NCBI GenBank assembly: GCA_963732225.1
Contig: CAVSYR010000002.1
Coordinates: 62,001-126,000, forward strand
Origin: VRUE01 sp963732225
Lineage (GTDB): Bacteria; Actinomycetota; Thermoleophilia; Solirubrobacterales; 70-9
Length of the DNA: 64,000 bases
Direction of reading: 5' to 3'
The translations under genes and the position numbers were made by a program. The notes under the pieces were generated by a model. The model ran no database searches. It was not told the origin of the DNA and saw nothing but the letters and a program-made list of their open reading frames with translations. This document shows, piece after piece, positions 10,042-18,147 of the stretch (its first letter is position 1; every line of letters starts with the position of its first letter).

Positions 10042-10632
10042 CTACGGGGCAGGCGCCCGCAGCATCAGCCACAGCGGCGGGCTGCCGAGAACGCTCAGCT
10101 CCGCGAGGTGCTCGAAGCCGAGGCGCTCGTAGAGGGTGGCGCTGCGCTCACTCGAGGCCTCCAGGTAGGCGGGCAAGCCCTCGCAGTCGCAGAGCTCCAG
10201 GGTCGGCGCCATCAGGGCGCTGCCAAGGCCCCTCCCCTGCATCTCCGGCAGCACCCCGATATCGCGGACGTAGTAGTGCGGCCCTCTCACCTCGCGCGCG
10301 TGGCGCCACTCCATCGCGATCCCAAGCCTCGCCGCCCTGCCCAGGCCGGCAGCGAAGGCACGGCCCTCGCGCAGGGTCGTGGACAGCGGCACCCGCCATC
10401 TCCCCGGCGGCAGCACCAGTGCCGCGGCGCTGAGATCGTTCGTGGTCCAGACACAGCCACGCGACAGGGCCAGATGGCGCAGCTCGACCCCAAAGAAGCG
10501 CCGCAGGCGCGCTGGCCTTCGGCTCGCATCCGGCAGCAGCCAACCAATGACCGGATCATCGTCAAAGGCCTTCGCCATCACGACCTCCAGGCGAGCGGCG
10601 TCCGCCTTGACCGCGCGACGCAGGCCGTCCAT
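10042..10632 (-). CDS. GNAT-family N-acetyltransferase
   Basis: The ATG at 10630-10632 gives 196 residues. The acetyl-CoA-binding motif A is visible as IGVLPEMQGRGLGSALM (the RGxGxA-like loop), followed by LEASSERSATLYERLGF, a typical motif B. The N-terminal half (VKADAARLEVVMAKAFDDDP) resembles other actinobacterial GNAT proteins. It lies two bases from the upstream TetR gene and 20 bases ahead of the AttH/CrtC-like gene. The substrate is unknown. A longer in-frame reading upstream overlaps the TetR gene antiparallel to its frame and is not credible. Confidence 0.78.
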   Translation of the reverse strand: MDGLRRAVKADAARLEVVMAKAFDDDPVIGWLLPDASRRPARLRRFFGVELRHLALSRGCVWTTNDLSAAALVLPPGRWRVPLSTTLREGRAFAAGLGRAARLGIAMEWRHAREVRGPHYYVRDIGVLPEMQGRGLGSALMAPTLELCDCEGLPAYLEASSERSATLYERLGFEHLAELSVLGSPPLWLMLRAPAP

Positions 10633-10634
10633 CT

Positions 10635-11285
10635 TCAGGCCGCCTTGCCCTCGCGCACGAGCGCCTCGAAGGCGCGGAAGATGAGCGCGAGGAACTCGCC
10701 GTAGATCGAGTCGGGAACCGAATCTGGGTCGACCAGCTTCTCGAGTGCGAGGCCGTTGCCGAGCGCGTTGATGAAGAGCCCGAGGTGCTCGCCAGCCTCG
10801 GCCGCGTCCGCCGAGAGGCCCCAACGCTCGGCCGCTTCGGCTGCTACCTGGGCACTGCCCATGCGCAAAGCGGCGAAGCGCGTGGCAAGGCGCTCGCGGA
10901 GCCGCGGCTCGCGGATCGCGTAGGACCAGAACTCGATCAGCAGCGGGAAGTAGTCCGGGCGCTCGCGCAGGATCTCCATCCAGCGATCCCCCGCCCCGCG
11001 CGCCTGCTGCTCGAGGGTGGCCCCGCCGGCAACGATCTCCGAGTACTCCCCCACGTCGGCGACGATCCGCTCCTCGAAGAGGGCAAGGAAGAGATCCTCC
11101 TTGCCGGCGAAGTTGGCGTACAGCGCCCCGGTCGTCGCCCCGGCCTCGCGAGCAATCTCCCCAACCGAAGCACCGTGGTAGCCGCTGCGGGCAAAGACCG
11201 ATTCAGCGGCGTCGATGAGGCGTTTGCGGGTGAGGGCCTTCTGTTCGTCGCGCAAGGAGAAGCGGGATGAGTCACTCTCTGACAT
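10635..11285 (-). CDS. TetR-family transcriptional regulator
   Basis: ATG at 11283-11285 is preferred over TTG at 11294. The N-terminal helix-turn-helix is typical: RKRLIDAAESVFARSGYHGASVGEIAREAGATTGALYANFAGKEDLFLAL, covering the usual ~47-residue DNA-binding region. The C-terminal ligand-binding half is divergent. It is followed within 2 bases by a GNAT gene. A perfect 10-base inverted repeat covers its own start codon and upstream region, which suggests autorepression. Confidence 0.85.
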   Translation of the reverse strand: MSESDSSRFSLRDEQKALTRKRLIDAAESVFARSGYHGASVGEIAREAGATTGALYANFAGKEDLFLALFEERIVADVGEYSEIVAGGATLEQQARGAGDRWMEILRERPDYFPLLIEFWSYAIREPRLRERLATRFAALRMGSAQVAAEAAERWGLSADAAEAGEHLGLFINALGNGLALEKLVDPDSVPDSIYGEFLALIFRAFEALVREGKAA

Positions 11286-11320
11286 AGCGATCAATTTTAT
11301 GGATAACGCTCGCTATGTCA
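11280..11320 (-). promoter_or_regulatory. Putative TetR operator (inverted repeat)
   Basis: TGACATAGCG (11280-11289) and CGCTATGTCA (11311-11320) are perfect inverted copies separated by 21 bases. The left arm overlaps the start codon of the TetR gene, and an additional partial symmetry (ATAACGCTCGCTAT) lies at the right arm. Position and symmetry fit an autoregulatory operator. Confidence 0.55.
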
Positions 11321-11348
11321 AATGATGCTCGCCCTCTTCGCCGCTGAG

Positions 11349-12422
11349 CTAAACCTTGATCGTGATCACGTCGCCGTCGCGGACGACGTAGTCGCGGCCC
11401 TCGATCCGCAGCAGGCCCTTGTCGCGGGCCGGCGCGTAGCCGCCGCACTCGACCAACTCCTGCCAGCCGATCGCTTCCGCCTTGATGAAGGCGTCCTGAA
11501 TCTCGGTGTGGATCGTGCCCGCCGCCTCCCAGGCGGTCGAGCCGCGCGGGATCGGCCGGGCAACCGCCTCCTTGCCCTCGCCGGCGGTGAAGAAGGTGAG
11601 CAGGTCGAGCAGCTCATAGGCGGCCCGGATCAGGCGCGCCAGGCCGGAGCCCTCGACCCCGTAGGACTCGCGCATCTCCGCCGCTTCGGCCGGGTCGAGC
11701 TCGGCCAGCTCGCCCTCGATCCGGGCGCTGACCGCGACCACCCCAGCGCCGACTGCGGCGGCGTGGTCGGCAACCACCTGCGGCGGCTCGGCATCGCCCT
11801 CGTCGACGTTGGCGACGTAGAGGATTGGCTTCGAGGTCAGCGCCTGCAGGTTGCGCGGGCCGTGGGCAGCCGCGTCGGGGACCGGTATCGAGCGGGCCGG
11901 CTTGCCTTCGGCCAGCGCCGCGGCCACCTTCTCCAGCCAGTCGCGCTCGGCGATCGCCTCGGCGTCGCCCGACTTGGCGCCCTTGCCGACCCGGTGCAGG
12001 CGCCGCTCGGCCTGCTCGTAGTCGGAGAGGATCAGCTCGGTCTCGATCGTCTCGATGTCGGCCAGCGGATCGACGCGGCCGTCGGGGTGCGGCACGCCGG
12101 AGTCGGCGTGGCAGCGAACCACGTGGCAGATCGCGTCGGTCTCGCGGATCGAGGCGAGGAACTGGTTGCCAAGGCCCTCCCCCTCCGAGGCGCCCTTGAC
12201 CAGGCCGGCGATGTCGTGGAAGGCGATCGTCGCCGGTTCCAGCTTGGAGGACTTGAGCGTCGCGGCGATTTGTTCGAGCCGCTCGTCGGGCACCTCGGCG
12301 ATCGCCACGTTGGGCTCGATCGTGGTGAAGGGGTAATCACCGGTCTGCGCCCCGCCCTCAGTCAGCGCGTTGAAGAGGGTCGACTTGCCCGCGTTGGGCA
12401 GCCCGACGATCCCGACCTTCAT
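11349..12422 (-). CDS. ychF: Obg-like ATPase YchF
   Basis: A 357-residue member of the TRAFAC/Obg class found in nearly all organisms. The G1 loop GLPNAGKST is at residues 7-15, the G2/G3 region includes DYPFTTIEPN and FHDIAGLVKGASEGEGLGN, and the C-terminus is a TGS-like domain ending in YVVRDGDVITIKV. YchF prefers ATP over GTP and binds ribosomes, and it is linked to translation and the oxidative stress response. It lies downstream of the PAP2 gene on the same strand with a 19-base gap. Confidence 0.93.
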   Translation of the reverse strand: MKVGIVGLPNAGKSTLFNALTEGGAQTGDYPFTTIEPNVAIAEVPDERLEQIAATLKSSKLEPATIAFHDIAGLVKGASEGEGLGNQFLASIRETDAICHVVRCHADSGVPHPDGRVDPLADIETIETELILSDYEQAERRLHRVGKGAKSGDAEAIAERDWLEKVAAALAEGKPARSIPVPDAAAHGPRNLQALTSKPILYVANVDEGDAEPPQVVADHAAAVGAGVVAVSARIEGELAELDPAEAAEMRESYGVEGSGLARLIRAAYELLDLLTFFTAGEGKEAVARPIPRGSTAWEAAGTIHTEIQDAFIKAEAIGWQELVECGGYAPARDKGLLRIEGRDYVVRDGDVITIKV

Positions 12423-12441
12423 TTGGCGCCGCCTCCCCTGG

Positions 12442-12936
12442 TCACAGCGAGAGCGGCACGATCAGGCCCAAGACGATGCCGAGCAGGGCACCGGCGAGGA
12501 CGTCGGACGGGTAGTGCATGCCGAGGTAAGGCCGGCCGAGCGAGAGCGCCAGAGCGACGACGAGGGCGCCCGCCGTGGCGGGATCGACCCGGAACATCGC
12601 CGTCGCCACCGCGAACGAGGAGAGGGCATGGGCGGAAGGGAAGCTGAGCGAGCTGGGCGCGCCACCCAGCGGCGGCAGCCCCTCGAGCACCGGCCGCGGG
12701 CGCTTGACCAACAGCTTGATCCCGTAGTTGAGCCCGATCGCGATCGGGCCGAGCGCGGCGCAGATCAGCCACGATTCGCGCCGCTCGGGGTCGAGCAGCG
12801 CCAACGCGATCCCGAGCACGACCCAGACGGCGCCGTTGTTGCCGGCCTTGCCCAGCGCCTTGGCGGCGGACTCGAGCCCGGGCGAGTGGCCGCGGGTGCG
12901 CATCAGGCGCAAGAGCTTTAGATCGGCTTCGTGCAT
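12442..12936 (-). CDS. PAP2-family membrane phosphatase
   Basis: A 164-residue membrane protein carrying the three acid phosphatase motifs: KLLVKRPRP (motif 1), SFPSAHALSS (motif 2) and GRPYLGMHYPSDV (motif 3, with the catalytic His). At least four membrane segments are visible. Such short PAP2 proteins in actinobacteria dephosphorylate polyprenyl diphosphates or decaprenylphosphoryl-phosphoribose in cell-wall synthesis. The exact substrate here is not known. Confidence 0.83.
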   Translation of the reverse strand: MHEADLKLLRLMRTRGHSPGLESAAKALGKAGNNGAVWVVLGIALALLDPERRESWLICAALGPIAIGLNYGIKLLVKRPRPVLEGLPPLGGAPSSLSFPSAHALSSFAVATAMFRVDPATAGALVVALALSLGRPYLGMHYPSDVLAGALLGIVLGLIVPLSL

Positions 12937-12973
12937 CGGCGCGCAGGATAAGCCGGTAGGTCAGTATCCCGTC

Positions 12974-13939
12974 ATGCCCTCGGTCCCCGGCTACGTCCAC
13001 ACGCCCGGTCACCACTGTGGATCGACCGCCCTGCGCAACCTGCTCGGCTTCCACGGCGCCGAGATCAGCGAGGAGATGGCCTTCGGGCTGGGCGCCGGCG
13101 CCTGCTTCTACTACGTGGTCCTCGACGACGCCTCGCCGACTCGCTGGTTCAACGGCCGCACGGCGCGGCTGGAGGAGAACTTCGACCAGCTGACAGGGGC
13201 GGCGCTGGAGCTACGCACCTTCGACGAGGGCGACGACGGCGCCTGGGAGGCGGCGCGCGAGGAGGTCGACGCCGGCAAGCCGGTGCTGCTGCTCACCGAC
13301 CTCTATTACCTCGACCACTACGGCAACTCGGCCCACTTTCCCGGCCACGCCGTTGTCCTGGCCGGCTACGACGAGCAGCACGCCCACCTCTCCGACACCG
13401 GCTTCGAGCAGCTGCAGAAGACGACGCGGCTGGAGGACCTCGACAAGGCGCGCCACAGCGGTCACCCCGCCTATCCCCTCTCCGGCCACATGTTCACCGC
13501 CTCGGGCGGAGTGACGCAGGAGCAGTTGCGCGCGGCGATCCCGGCGGCGATCGAGCGCGCCGCCGAGGCGATGGTCGCCTCGGAGTTCGGCGAGTTCTCT
13601 GGCCTCGGGGCTGTTGAGCGTCTGGCCAAAGAGGCCGGTAACTGGCCCGATGTCGCCGCCGACTGGCAGTGGTGCGCCCGCTTCGGCTACCAGGTAATTG
13701 AGCGCCGCGGGACTGGCGGCGGCGCCTTCCGCCTCATGTACTCGCGCTTCCTCGAGGAGGCCGGCCGCCCCGAGGCGCCGCTGGCCGCCGAGGCCGCCGC
13801 ACGCTGGACCGAGCTCGCCAATGCCTTCCACGCCGCCAGCGAGCGCGACGATCCCGAGCCGGGGCTCTGGCGCGAGATCGACGGTGCCGCCCAGCGCGTC
13901 TTCGAGGCCGAGCAGCGGCTCTGGACCTCCCTGGCCTGA
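12974..13939 (+). CDS. BtrH N-terminal-domain protein (cysteine acyltransferase/peptidase-like)
   Basis: ATG at 12974 gives 321 residues; earlier in-frame starts would run through the oppositely oriented PAP2 gene. The N-terminus HTPGHHCGSTALRNLL places a candidate nucleophile Cys at residue 15, and FPGHAVVLAGYD supplies the His of a papain-like pair. This is the pattern of the BtrH N-terminal domain family (butirosin acyl-ACP:aminoglycoside acyltransferase) with a DUF4872-like C-terminal part. No biosynthetic cluster is nearby, so a stand-alone acyl transfer or hydrolase role is likely. It is followed 3 bases later by the glycosylase gene. Confidence 0.65.
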   Translation: MPSVPGYVHTPGHHCGSTALRNLLGFHGAEISEEMAFGLGAGACFYYVVLDDASPTRWFNGRTARLEENFDQLTGAALELRTFDEGDDGAWEAAREEVDAGKPVLLLTDLYYLDHYGNSAHFPGHAVVLAGYDEQHAHLSDTGFEQLQKTTRLEDLDKARHSGHPAYPLSGHMFTASGGVTQEQLRAAIPAAIERAAEAMVASEFGEFSGLGAVERLAKEAGNWPDVAADWQWCARFGYQVIERRGTGGGAFRLMYSRFLEEAGRPEAPLAAEAAARWTELANAFHAASERDDPEPGLWREIDGAAQRVFEAEQRLWTSLA

Positions 13940-13942
13940 GCG

Positions 13943-14722
13943 GTGGCCGAGGGCGACACGATCCTGCGAGCGGCGCGCCGGATCGAAGCGACCCTGGGAG
14001 GAGGCACCGTTGAGGCCAGCGCCCCAAATCCCCGCGGGCGAGCAGCCCGGATCGAGCGCCTCGACGGCCACAGCTTCGAGCGCGCCAGCGCTCACGGCAA
14101 GCACCTGCTGCTCCACTTCGGCGAGCTGGTCCTGCACAGCCACCTCGGCATGAGCGGCTCCTGGCACACCTACCGTCGAGGTGAGGCCTGGCGCAAGCCG
14201 GTCGGCGCCGCCTGGGCGGTGCTCTCGACCGAGCAAGCCGAAGCCGTCCAGTTCGGCGGCCCGACGCTGCGGCTACTGCGCACCGAGTCGGTGCGACGCG
14301 ACCCGGTTCTCGCCCGCCTCGGCCCCGACATCCTGGCGCCCGACTTCGACGCCGAGCGGATCGCCCAGTCGCTCGCCGGCGTCCCCGATCGCGGCCTCGG
14401 CGACGCCCTGCTCGACCAGCACCTGGTTGCCGGCATCGGCAACATCTTCAAGAGCGAGGCCTGCTTCGCCGCTCACCTCGACCCTTGGCAGCGGGTCGCC
14501 GTCGTGCCCGACGAGCAACTGCGCCACGTCGCCCAAGCCGCTCACGACCTGATGCACGAAGCAGTTGAGGTCGGCCGCCAGGACCGCGCCGTCTACAAGC
14601 GCGCCGGCCGCCCCTGCCCCCGCTGCGGAACCAAGATCCGCTCCCGCGGCCAAGGCGACGCCAACCGCACGACCTACTGGTGCCCGAGCTGCCAGGTCGC
14701 CGCCCAATCCCCCACGGCCTAG
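13943..14722 (+). CDS. Fpg/Nei-family DNA glycosylase
   Basis: GTG at 13943 gives 259 residues. The N-terminus reads M-A-E-G-D, the Nei2-like form. The helix-two-turn-helix region is GIGNIFKSEACF, and a C-terminal zinc finger CPRCGTKI...CPSC is complete. The family excises oxidised bases and nicks abasic sites. Most members have Pro as the N-terminal residue after Met removal, whereas here it is Ala. The gene directly follows the BtrH-like gene and is probably co-transcribed with it. Confidence 0.85.
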   Translation: MAEGDTILRAARRIEATLGGGTVEASAPNPRGRAARIERLDGHSFERASAHGKHLLLHFGELVLHSHLGMSGSWHTYRRGEAWRKPVGAAWAVLSTEQAEAVQFGGPTLRLLRTESVRRDPVLARLGPDILAPDFDAERIAQSLAGVPDRGLGDALLDQHLVAGIGNIFKSEACFAAHLDPWQRVAVVPDEQLRHVAQAAHDLMHEAVEVGRQDRAVYKRAGRPCPRCGTKIRSRGQGDANRTTYWCPSCQVAAQSPTA

Positions 14723-14766
14723 GCCTCAACCCGTTTGCCGATCTAAACCGGGGGTACCCACGGCCC

Positions 14767-15018
14767 ATGACTATTGGTGGAGGGATATTCCTGATCGCCG
14801 TCGGCGCGATCCTCAAGTTCGCGACCAACGTCCACGTCCAAGGCGTCAGCCTCGACACCGTCGGCCTGATTCTGATGATCGCCGGTGCCGCTGGCCTGAT
14901 CCTCGGCCTGTTCCAAGAGATGATCTGGTCCAGACGCGCGCCCCGCGGCGCTGTGGTGTCGGAAGAGCGGGTGGAGCGAGTCCCTGACGAACGCCAGGAC
15001 CTGCCGCCGCGCTACTGA
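14767..15018 (+). CDS. DUF6458-type small membrane protein
   Basis: ATG at 14767 gives 83 residues. Two hydrophobic segments, about 4-20 (GGIFLIAVGAILKFA) and 30-50 (VGLILMIAGAAGLILGLF), are separated by a short loop and followed by a charged tail. This pattern matches the DUF6458 family common in actinobacteria. Function is unknown. Confidence 0.65.
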   Translation: MTIGGGIFLIAVGAILKFATNVHVQGVSLDTVGLILMIAGAAGLILGLFQEMIWSRRAPRGAVVSEERVERVPDERQDLPPRY

Positions 15019-15067
15019 GCAGCGAGGCTTCCTCACCTTCTCATCGACTGCAGGTAGCGTTTTCGAG

Positions 15068-16405
15068 GTGTCCACGATCGAATCTGCAGTGATACTCACC
15101 GCGCTTGGGTTGGAGCGTGAGGCAGTGCTCGAGCAGATCGACGTCTCCGGCGAGGACCGTCATCCCGCCGGCACGATCTACGACACCGGAATCATCAACA
15201 CGAGCGACGGAACAATCGACATCGCCGTCGCGGAGATTGGCGCGGGGAACTCGGGAGCGGCGGCTCACGTTGAGCGCGCCGTGGCCCACTTTGAGCCCGA
15301 CCTGTTGCTCTTCGTCGGAATCGCCGGGGGGATCAAGGACGCCACCCAGGGCGACGTCATCGTTGCCAGCAAGGTCTACGGCTACCAGGCAGGAAAGGAC
15401 GCTCACAAGTTCCTCTCCCGGCCAGAGTCTTATCCGCTCTCTCACAGCCTCGAGCAACGAGCGCGCCGGGTGATAGCCGATGGGTGCTGGCACCAGCGTC
15501 TCGCTGGCAGCGACTCGGGCGGCCGAGCGTTCCTGGGTCCGATGGTCGCGGGGGACGTGCTGCTCCGCTCCCGAACCTCGCCCCTCTTCGCTTTCATCGA
15601 AGAGCACTTCAACGACGCCCTCGCCGCCGAGATGGAGGGAAGGGGATTCTTCGCCGGAGCCCACATCAACGACTCGCTTCCGGCGGTGGTGGTCCGCGGA
15701 ATCTCCGACACGCTGTCGGACAAGGGCGCAGAAAACGACGCCCGCTGGCAGCCGGTCGCGGCTCGCCGAGCTGCCGCCCTCGCGATCGAGCTCTTGGCCC
15801 GCGCCGCCCAAGATGCCTCGCCACTCAGCGAGGGCAGGCGGGACACAGTCGCCGGCGTGACCAGGAACCTGGATGGGGTCTACTACATCAACCTGCCGCG
15901 GCTGCTCTCCGACTCGGCGCTCAACCTCCTCTCGGATCACTCTCGCGCGGCTTTGCGCGAGAGCAGAAGCTGGGTGGAACTAGACCCCGACACAGCGCTG
16001 CGCCTGCGCGGTCTCTGCGAAAGAGCGCTGGAGGAGTGGCCTGCGCCAGCGGTGGCGCTGGCGCATGCGCTCGACGAGGGCGCGGTCGGCGTGCGGGTTG
16101 CCTTCGACGGCCACTTCCGGACCCGCAATTGGAAGTCGTTCGACCCGGCCGTGGGTCACACGGGCGACATGGAGCAGGACCCTCACGTCTACCTCGACGT
16201 GGGCTCCCGACGCGTCTACATGCCGGTCGATCCCGCCTGGGCGACGACAAGCACCGGCAGACTCGCCTTCACCAGCGGCCAAATTCCCCTCTCCGGCCTT
16301 GGCCTCCTGAGACGCGTGGACGAGGAGTCGGCACTGGTCTCCCCCTACGTCCTCGCGCCCTCGGTCGGAGGTCGCAGGGTGGAAGCGGAAATGTGGCCGC
16401 GGTGA
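15068..16405 (+). CDS. PNP/MTA-SAH-nucleosidase-like protein with unknown C-terminal domain
   Basis: GTG start, 445 residues. Residues 1-235 are a phosphorylase-superfamily nucleosidase: VGIAGGIKDA at 83-92, a substrate-binding EME at 188-190, and RGISD with the catalytic-type Asp214. The remaining ~200 residues match nothing I recognise. Unlike housekeeping MTA/SAH nucleosidases, this two-domain form is seen in stand-alone and immune-type proteins; PNP-family effectors of some anti-phage systems (for example Detocs) destroy ATP. Whether this one does is inference. Its stop is followed in the same frame by the next gene. Confidence 0.65.
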   Translation: MSTIESAVILTALGLEREAVLEQIDVSGEDRHPAGTIYDTGIINTSDGTIDIAVAEIGAGNSGAAAHVERAVAHFEPDLLLFVGIAGGIKDATQGDVIVASKVYGYQAGKDAHKFLSRPESYPLSHSLEQRARRVIADGCWHQRLAGSDSGGRAFLGPMVAGDVLLRSRTSPLFAFIEEHFNDALAAEMEGRGFFAGAHINDSLPAVVVRGISDTLSDKGAENDARWQPVAARRAAALAIELLARAAQDASPLSEGRRDTVAGVTRNLDGVYYINLPRLLSDSALNLLSDHSRAALRESRSWVELDPDTALRLRGLCERALEEWPAPAVALAHALDEGAVGVRVAFDGHFRTRNWKSFDPAVGHTGDMEQDPHVYLDVGSRRVYMPVDPAWATTSTGRLAFTSGQIPLSGLGLLRRVDEESALVSPYVLAPSVGGRRVEAEMWPR

Positions 16406-16432
16406 GCGGGGACGGCGCAGCAGAAGGACGGG

Positions 16433-16894
16433 CTGCTTCCTCCCCAAACGCGGAGGTCGTGGCCGGGAATCGTCGACGGACAGCTATGGGTGCCGCCGCC
16501 CGAGCACGTCCTCGAGTATCTGGTCAGGCAGTACGTGCTCGTCGACGACGAACTCTCCCGGTTCGCGCCAGAGCACGAAGCCCGGGAGGCCGCAACGGTG
16601 GCGATGCTCTTCGACGGCCTGCCCAATTGCGACCTCTGTCAGCAGGCGTCACGAGGCGAGGTGACCGCCCGGTACGACACCCGCATCGGCCCGCCCGGCA
16701 GCGCCTGGGGTTACCTGTGCGGCGATTGCTATGTCTTCTATCCGCCCTGGGAGCTCGGCCTCGGCCTGGGCCAGTACTTGCTCACCCCGGACGAACTCGA
16801 CGACGGCCTGCGGGCTCCCTTCGAGAGGGCGCAGGAGTACTGGCGCGCTCAGGGTGCAAACGTACCGCCGCACTCGCCCTTCTCAGGGGAGTGA
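16433..16894 (+). CDS. Unknown protein with CxxC pairs, possible CTG start
   Basis: The frame is open from the TGA stop of the previous gene. Protein-like sequence (GIVDGQLWVPPPEHVLEYLV) begins before the first conventional start, GTG at 16490. CTG at 16433, with AGAAGGA a few bases upstream, is my choice; starting at 16490 gives 134 residues. Two Cys pairs, CDLC and CGDC, about 40 residues apart could bind zinc. No family is recognised. Its 3' end overlaps the convergent methyltransferase by 46 bases. Adjacency suggests it works with the nucleosidase protein. Confidence 0.55.
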   Translation: MLPPQTRRSWPGIVDGQLWVPPPEHVLEYLVRQYVLVDDELSRFAPEHEAREAATVAMLFDGLPNCDLCQQASRGEVTARYDTRIGPPGSAWGYLCGDCYVFYPPWELGLGLGQYLLTPDELDDGLRAPFERAQEYWRAQGANVPPHSPFSGE

Positions 16895-17508
16895 TCAATG
16901 GCCTGGACGAGCCGCGCGAAGTAGCCGAACCAGTTGCCGGAATGGGTTCCCCAGACCAGGCCCGCTTCGCCGGCTTGGCGTTTGAGTGCGAACTGGGTGG
17001 TGAAGTGGGGGTCGCCGAAGAGCTCGCCGACTATGAGGCGACCGCTGGGCTTGAGGACTCGTTGAACTTGGCGCAGGGCGGCGACCGGGTCGGGGATCTC
17101 GCCGAGGACCGCGGTCAGGACCACGGCGTCCATTGAGTCGTCCTCGAAGGGGAGGGCGGTGGCGTCGCCCTGGGTGGGATTGATGTTGGTGAGGTCGCAT
17201 TCGGCGGCCCGCTCGCCAACGTGGTCGAGGAACTTCTGCTGCAGGTCGAAGATCTCGATTGTGCCCTCGGGGGCGACCCACTCGGCCATGTCGAGCGTGT
17301 AGTAGCCGGTGCCAACGCCGATCTCGAGGATGCGCTCGCCGGGCTCGGGCCGCAGCACCGAGCGCAGGCGCTCGACGGTGATGATCGGGTGCGGCGCTTC
17401 CACCCAGAAGCGCTGGCCGTAGGGACAAGCCGAGGGGTTCTTGCGCCACCAAAGGGCGGCGCCAACGACCGCGGCCCCAGCCAGGGCAAGGGCCGTTCTA
17501 ATCCTCAT
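16849..17508 (-). CDS. Class I SAM-dependent methyltransferase, membrane-anchored
   Basis: A 219-residue protein with an N-terminal hydrophobic anchor (about 6-21). The Rossmann-fold motif I, ILEIGVGTGYYT, is followed by IEIFDLQQKFL (motif II) and DAVVLTAVLGEIPDP. The arrangement resembles UbiE/COQ5-type methyltransferases, but the substrate is unknown. It is the last gene of a minus-strand run with the small protein, methylmalonyl-CoA epimerase and DUF1385 genes, overlapping its upstream neighbour by 4 bases. Confidence 0.78.
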   Translation of the reverse strand: MRIRTALALAGAAVVGAALWWRKNPSACPYGQRFWVEAPHPIITVERLRSVLRPEPGERILEIGVGTGYYTLDMAEWVAPEGTIEIFDLQQKFLDHVGERAAECDLTNINPTQGDATALPFEDDSMDAVVLTAVLGEIPDPVAALRQVQRVLKPSGRLIVGELFGDPHFTTQFALKRQAGEAGLVWGTHSGNWFGYFARLVQAIDHSPEKGECGGTFAP

Positions 17509-17723
17509 GCGCCTGAGAAGCCGACCTTGTGCTCGCCCGAGTCGATCCTGAGAAAAGAGACCTTGCCGACGTAGATCGCGAGGGTGCCGTCCTCGGTCTT
17601 GACGTCGTGCCAGCCGCCCTTCTCCACCTGCTTGCGCAGGTCCTTCAGCTCTTCTTCGCTGAGGCGGACAGAAATGACCTGACCACCCTCGAAGCCAACC
17701 TCGACCTTTTGTGCGTCAGCCAT
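17505..17723 (-). CDS. Small conserved-looking protein, unknown function
   Basis: A 72-residue soluble protein. The pattern FEGGQVISVRLSEEELKDLR followed by GTLAIYVGKVSFLRID suggests a small beta sheet with one helix. It overlaps the downstream methyltransferase by 4 bases and the upstream epimerase by 1 base, which strongly supports that it is translated. No family is recognised. Confidence 0.65.
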   Translation of the reverse strand: MADAQKVEVGFEGGQVISVRLSEEELKDLRKQVEKGGWHDVKTEDGTLAIYVGKVSFLRIDSGEHKVGFSGA

Positions 17724-18136
17724 CAGTGCCCTCCTTCGGGGGGTTCAACGATCTCAGTGAGTACGCGCCCAGTCGAGCGCGGCTGCAGGAAGGCGACGCG
17801 GCTGCCGCCGATGCCGAGCCGCGCCTCGGCGTCGATCAGCTCGACCCCGTTCGCCGCCAGTTGCTCGAGCGCGGAGTCGATGTCATCGGTTGCGTAGGCG
17901 ACGTGGTGCATGCCCGCGCCCCGCTTGGCGATGAACTTGCCGACGGGCGTGTCGGGCCCGGTCGCCGCCATCAGCTCGACGTGGCCGTCGCCGACGTTCA
18001 TCAGTGCCGCCTCAACGCCCTGCTCCGCGACGGTTTCGCGCAGGTCCAGCTCCATGCCGAAGCTCTTTTCGTAGAGCTCGATCGCCGCGTCGAGGTCCTC
18101 CACGGCGACGCCTATGTGGTCAATCCTTCCGAACAC
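17723..18136 (-). CDS. mce: Methylmalonyl-CoA epimerase
   Basis: A 137-residue vicinal-oxygen-chelate protein. The start MFGRIDHIGVAVEDL carries the first metal His, GMHHVAYATDDI the second region, and GRVLTEIVEPP the terminal Glu. It interconverts (R)- and (S)-methylmalonyl-CoA between propionyl-CoA carboxylase and B12-dependent methylmalonyl-CoA mutase. No mutase gene is present in the window, but the B12-uptake-like operon at 1.7-5 kb fits such a pathway. Confidence 0.85.
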   Translation of the reverse strand: MFGRIDHIGVAVEDLDAAIELYEKSFGMELDLRETVAEQGVEAALMNVGDGHVELMAATGPDTPVGKFIAKRGAGMHHVAYATDDIDSALEQLAANGVELIDAEARLGIGGSRVAFLQPRSTGRVLTEIVEPPEGGH

Positions 18137-18147
18137 GAGGCGGCAGT

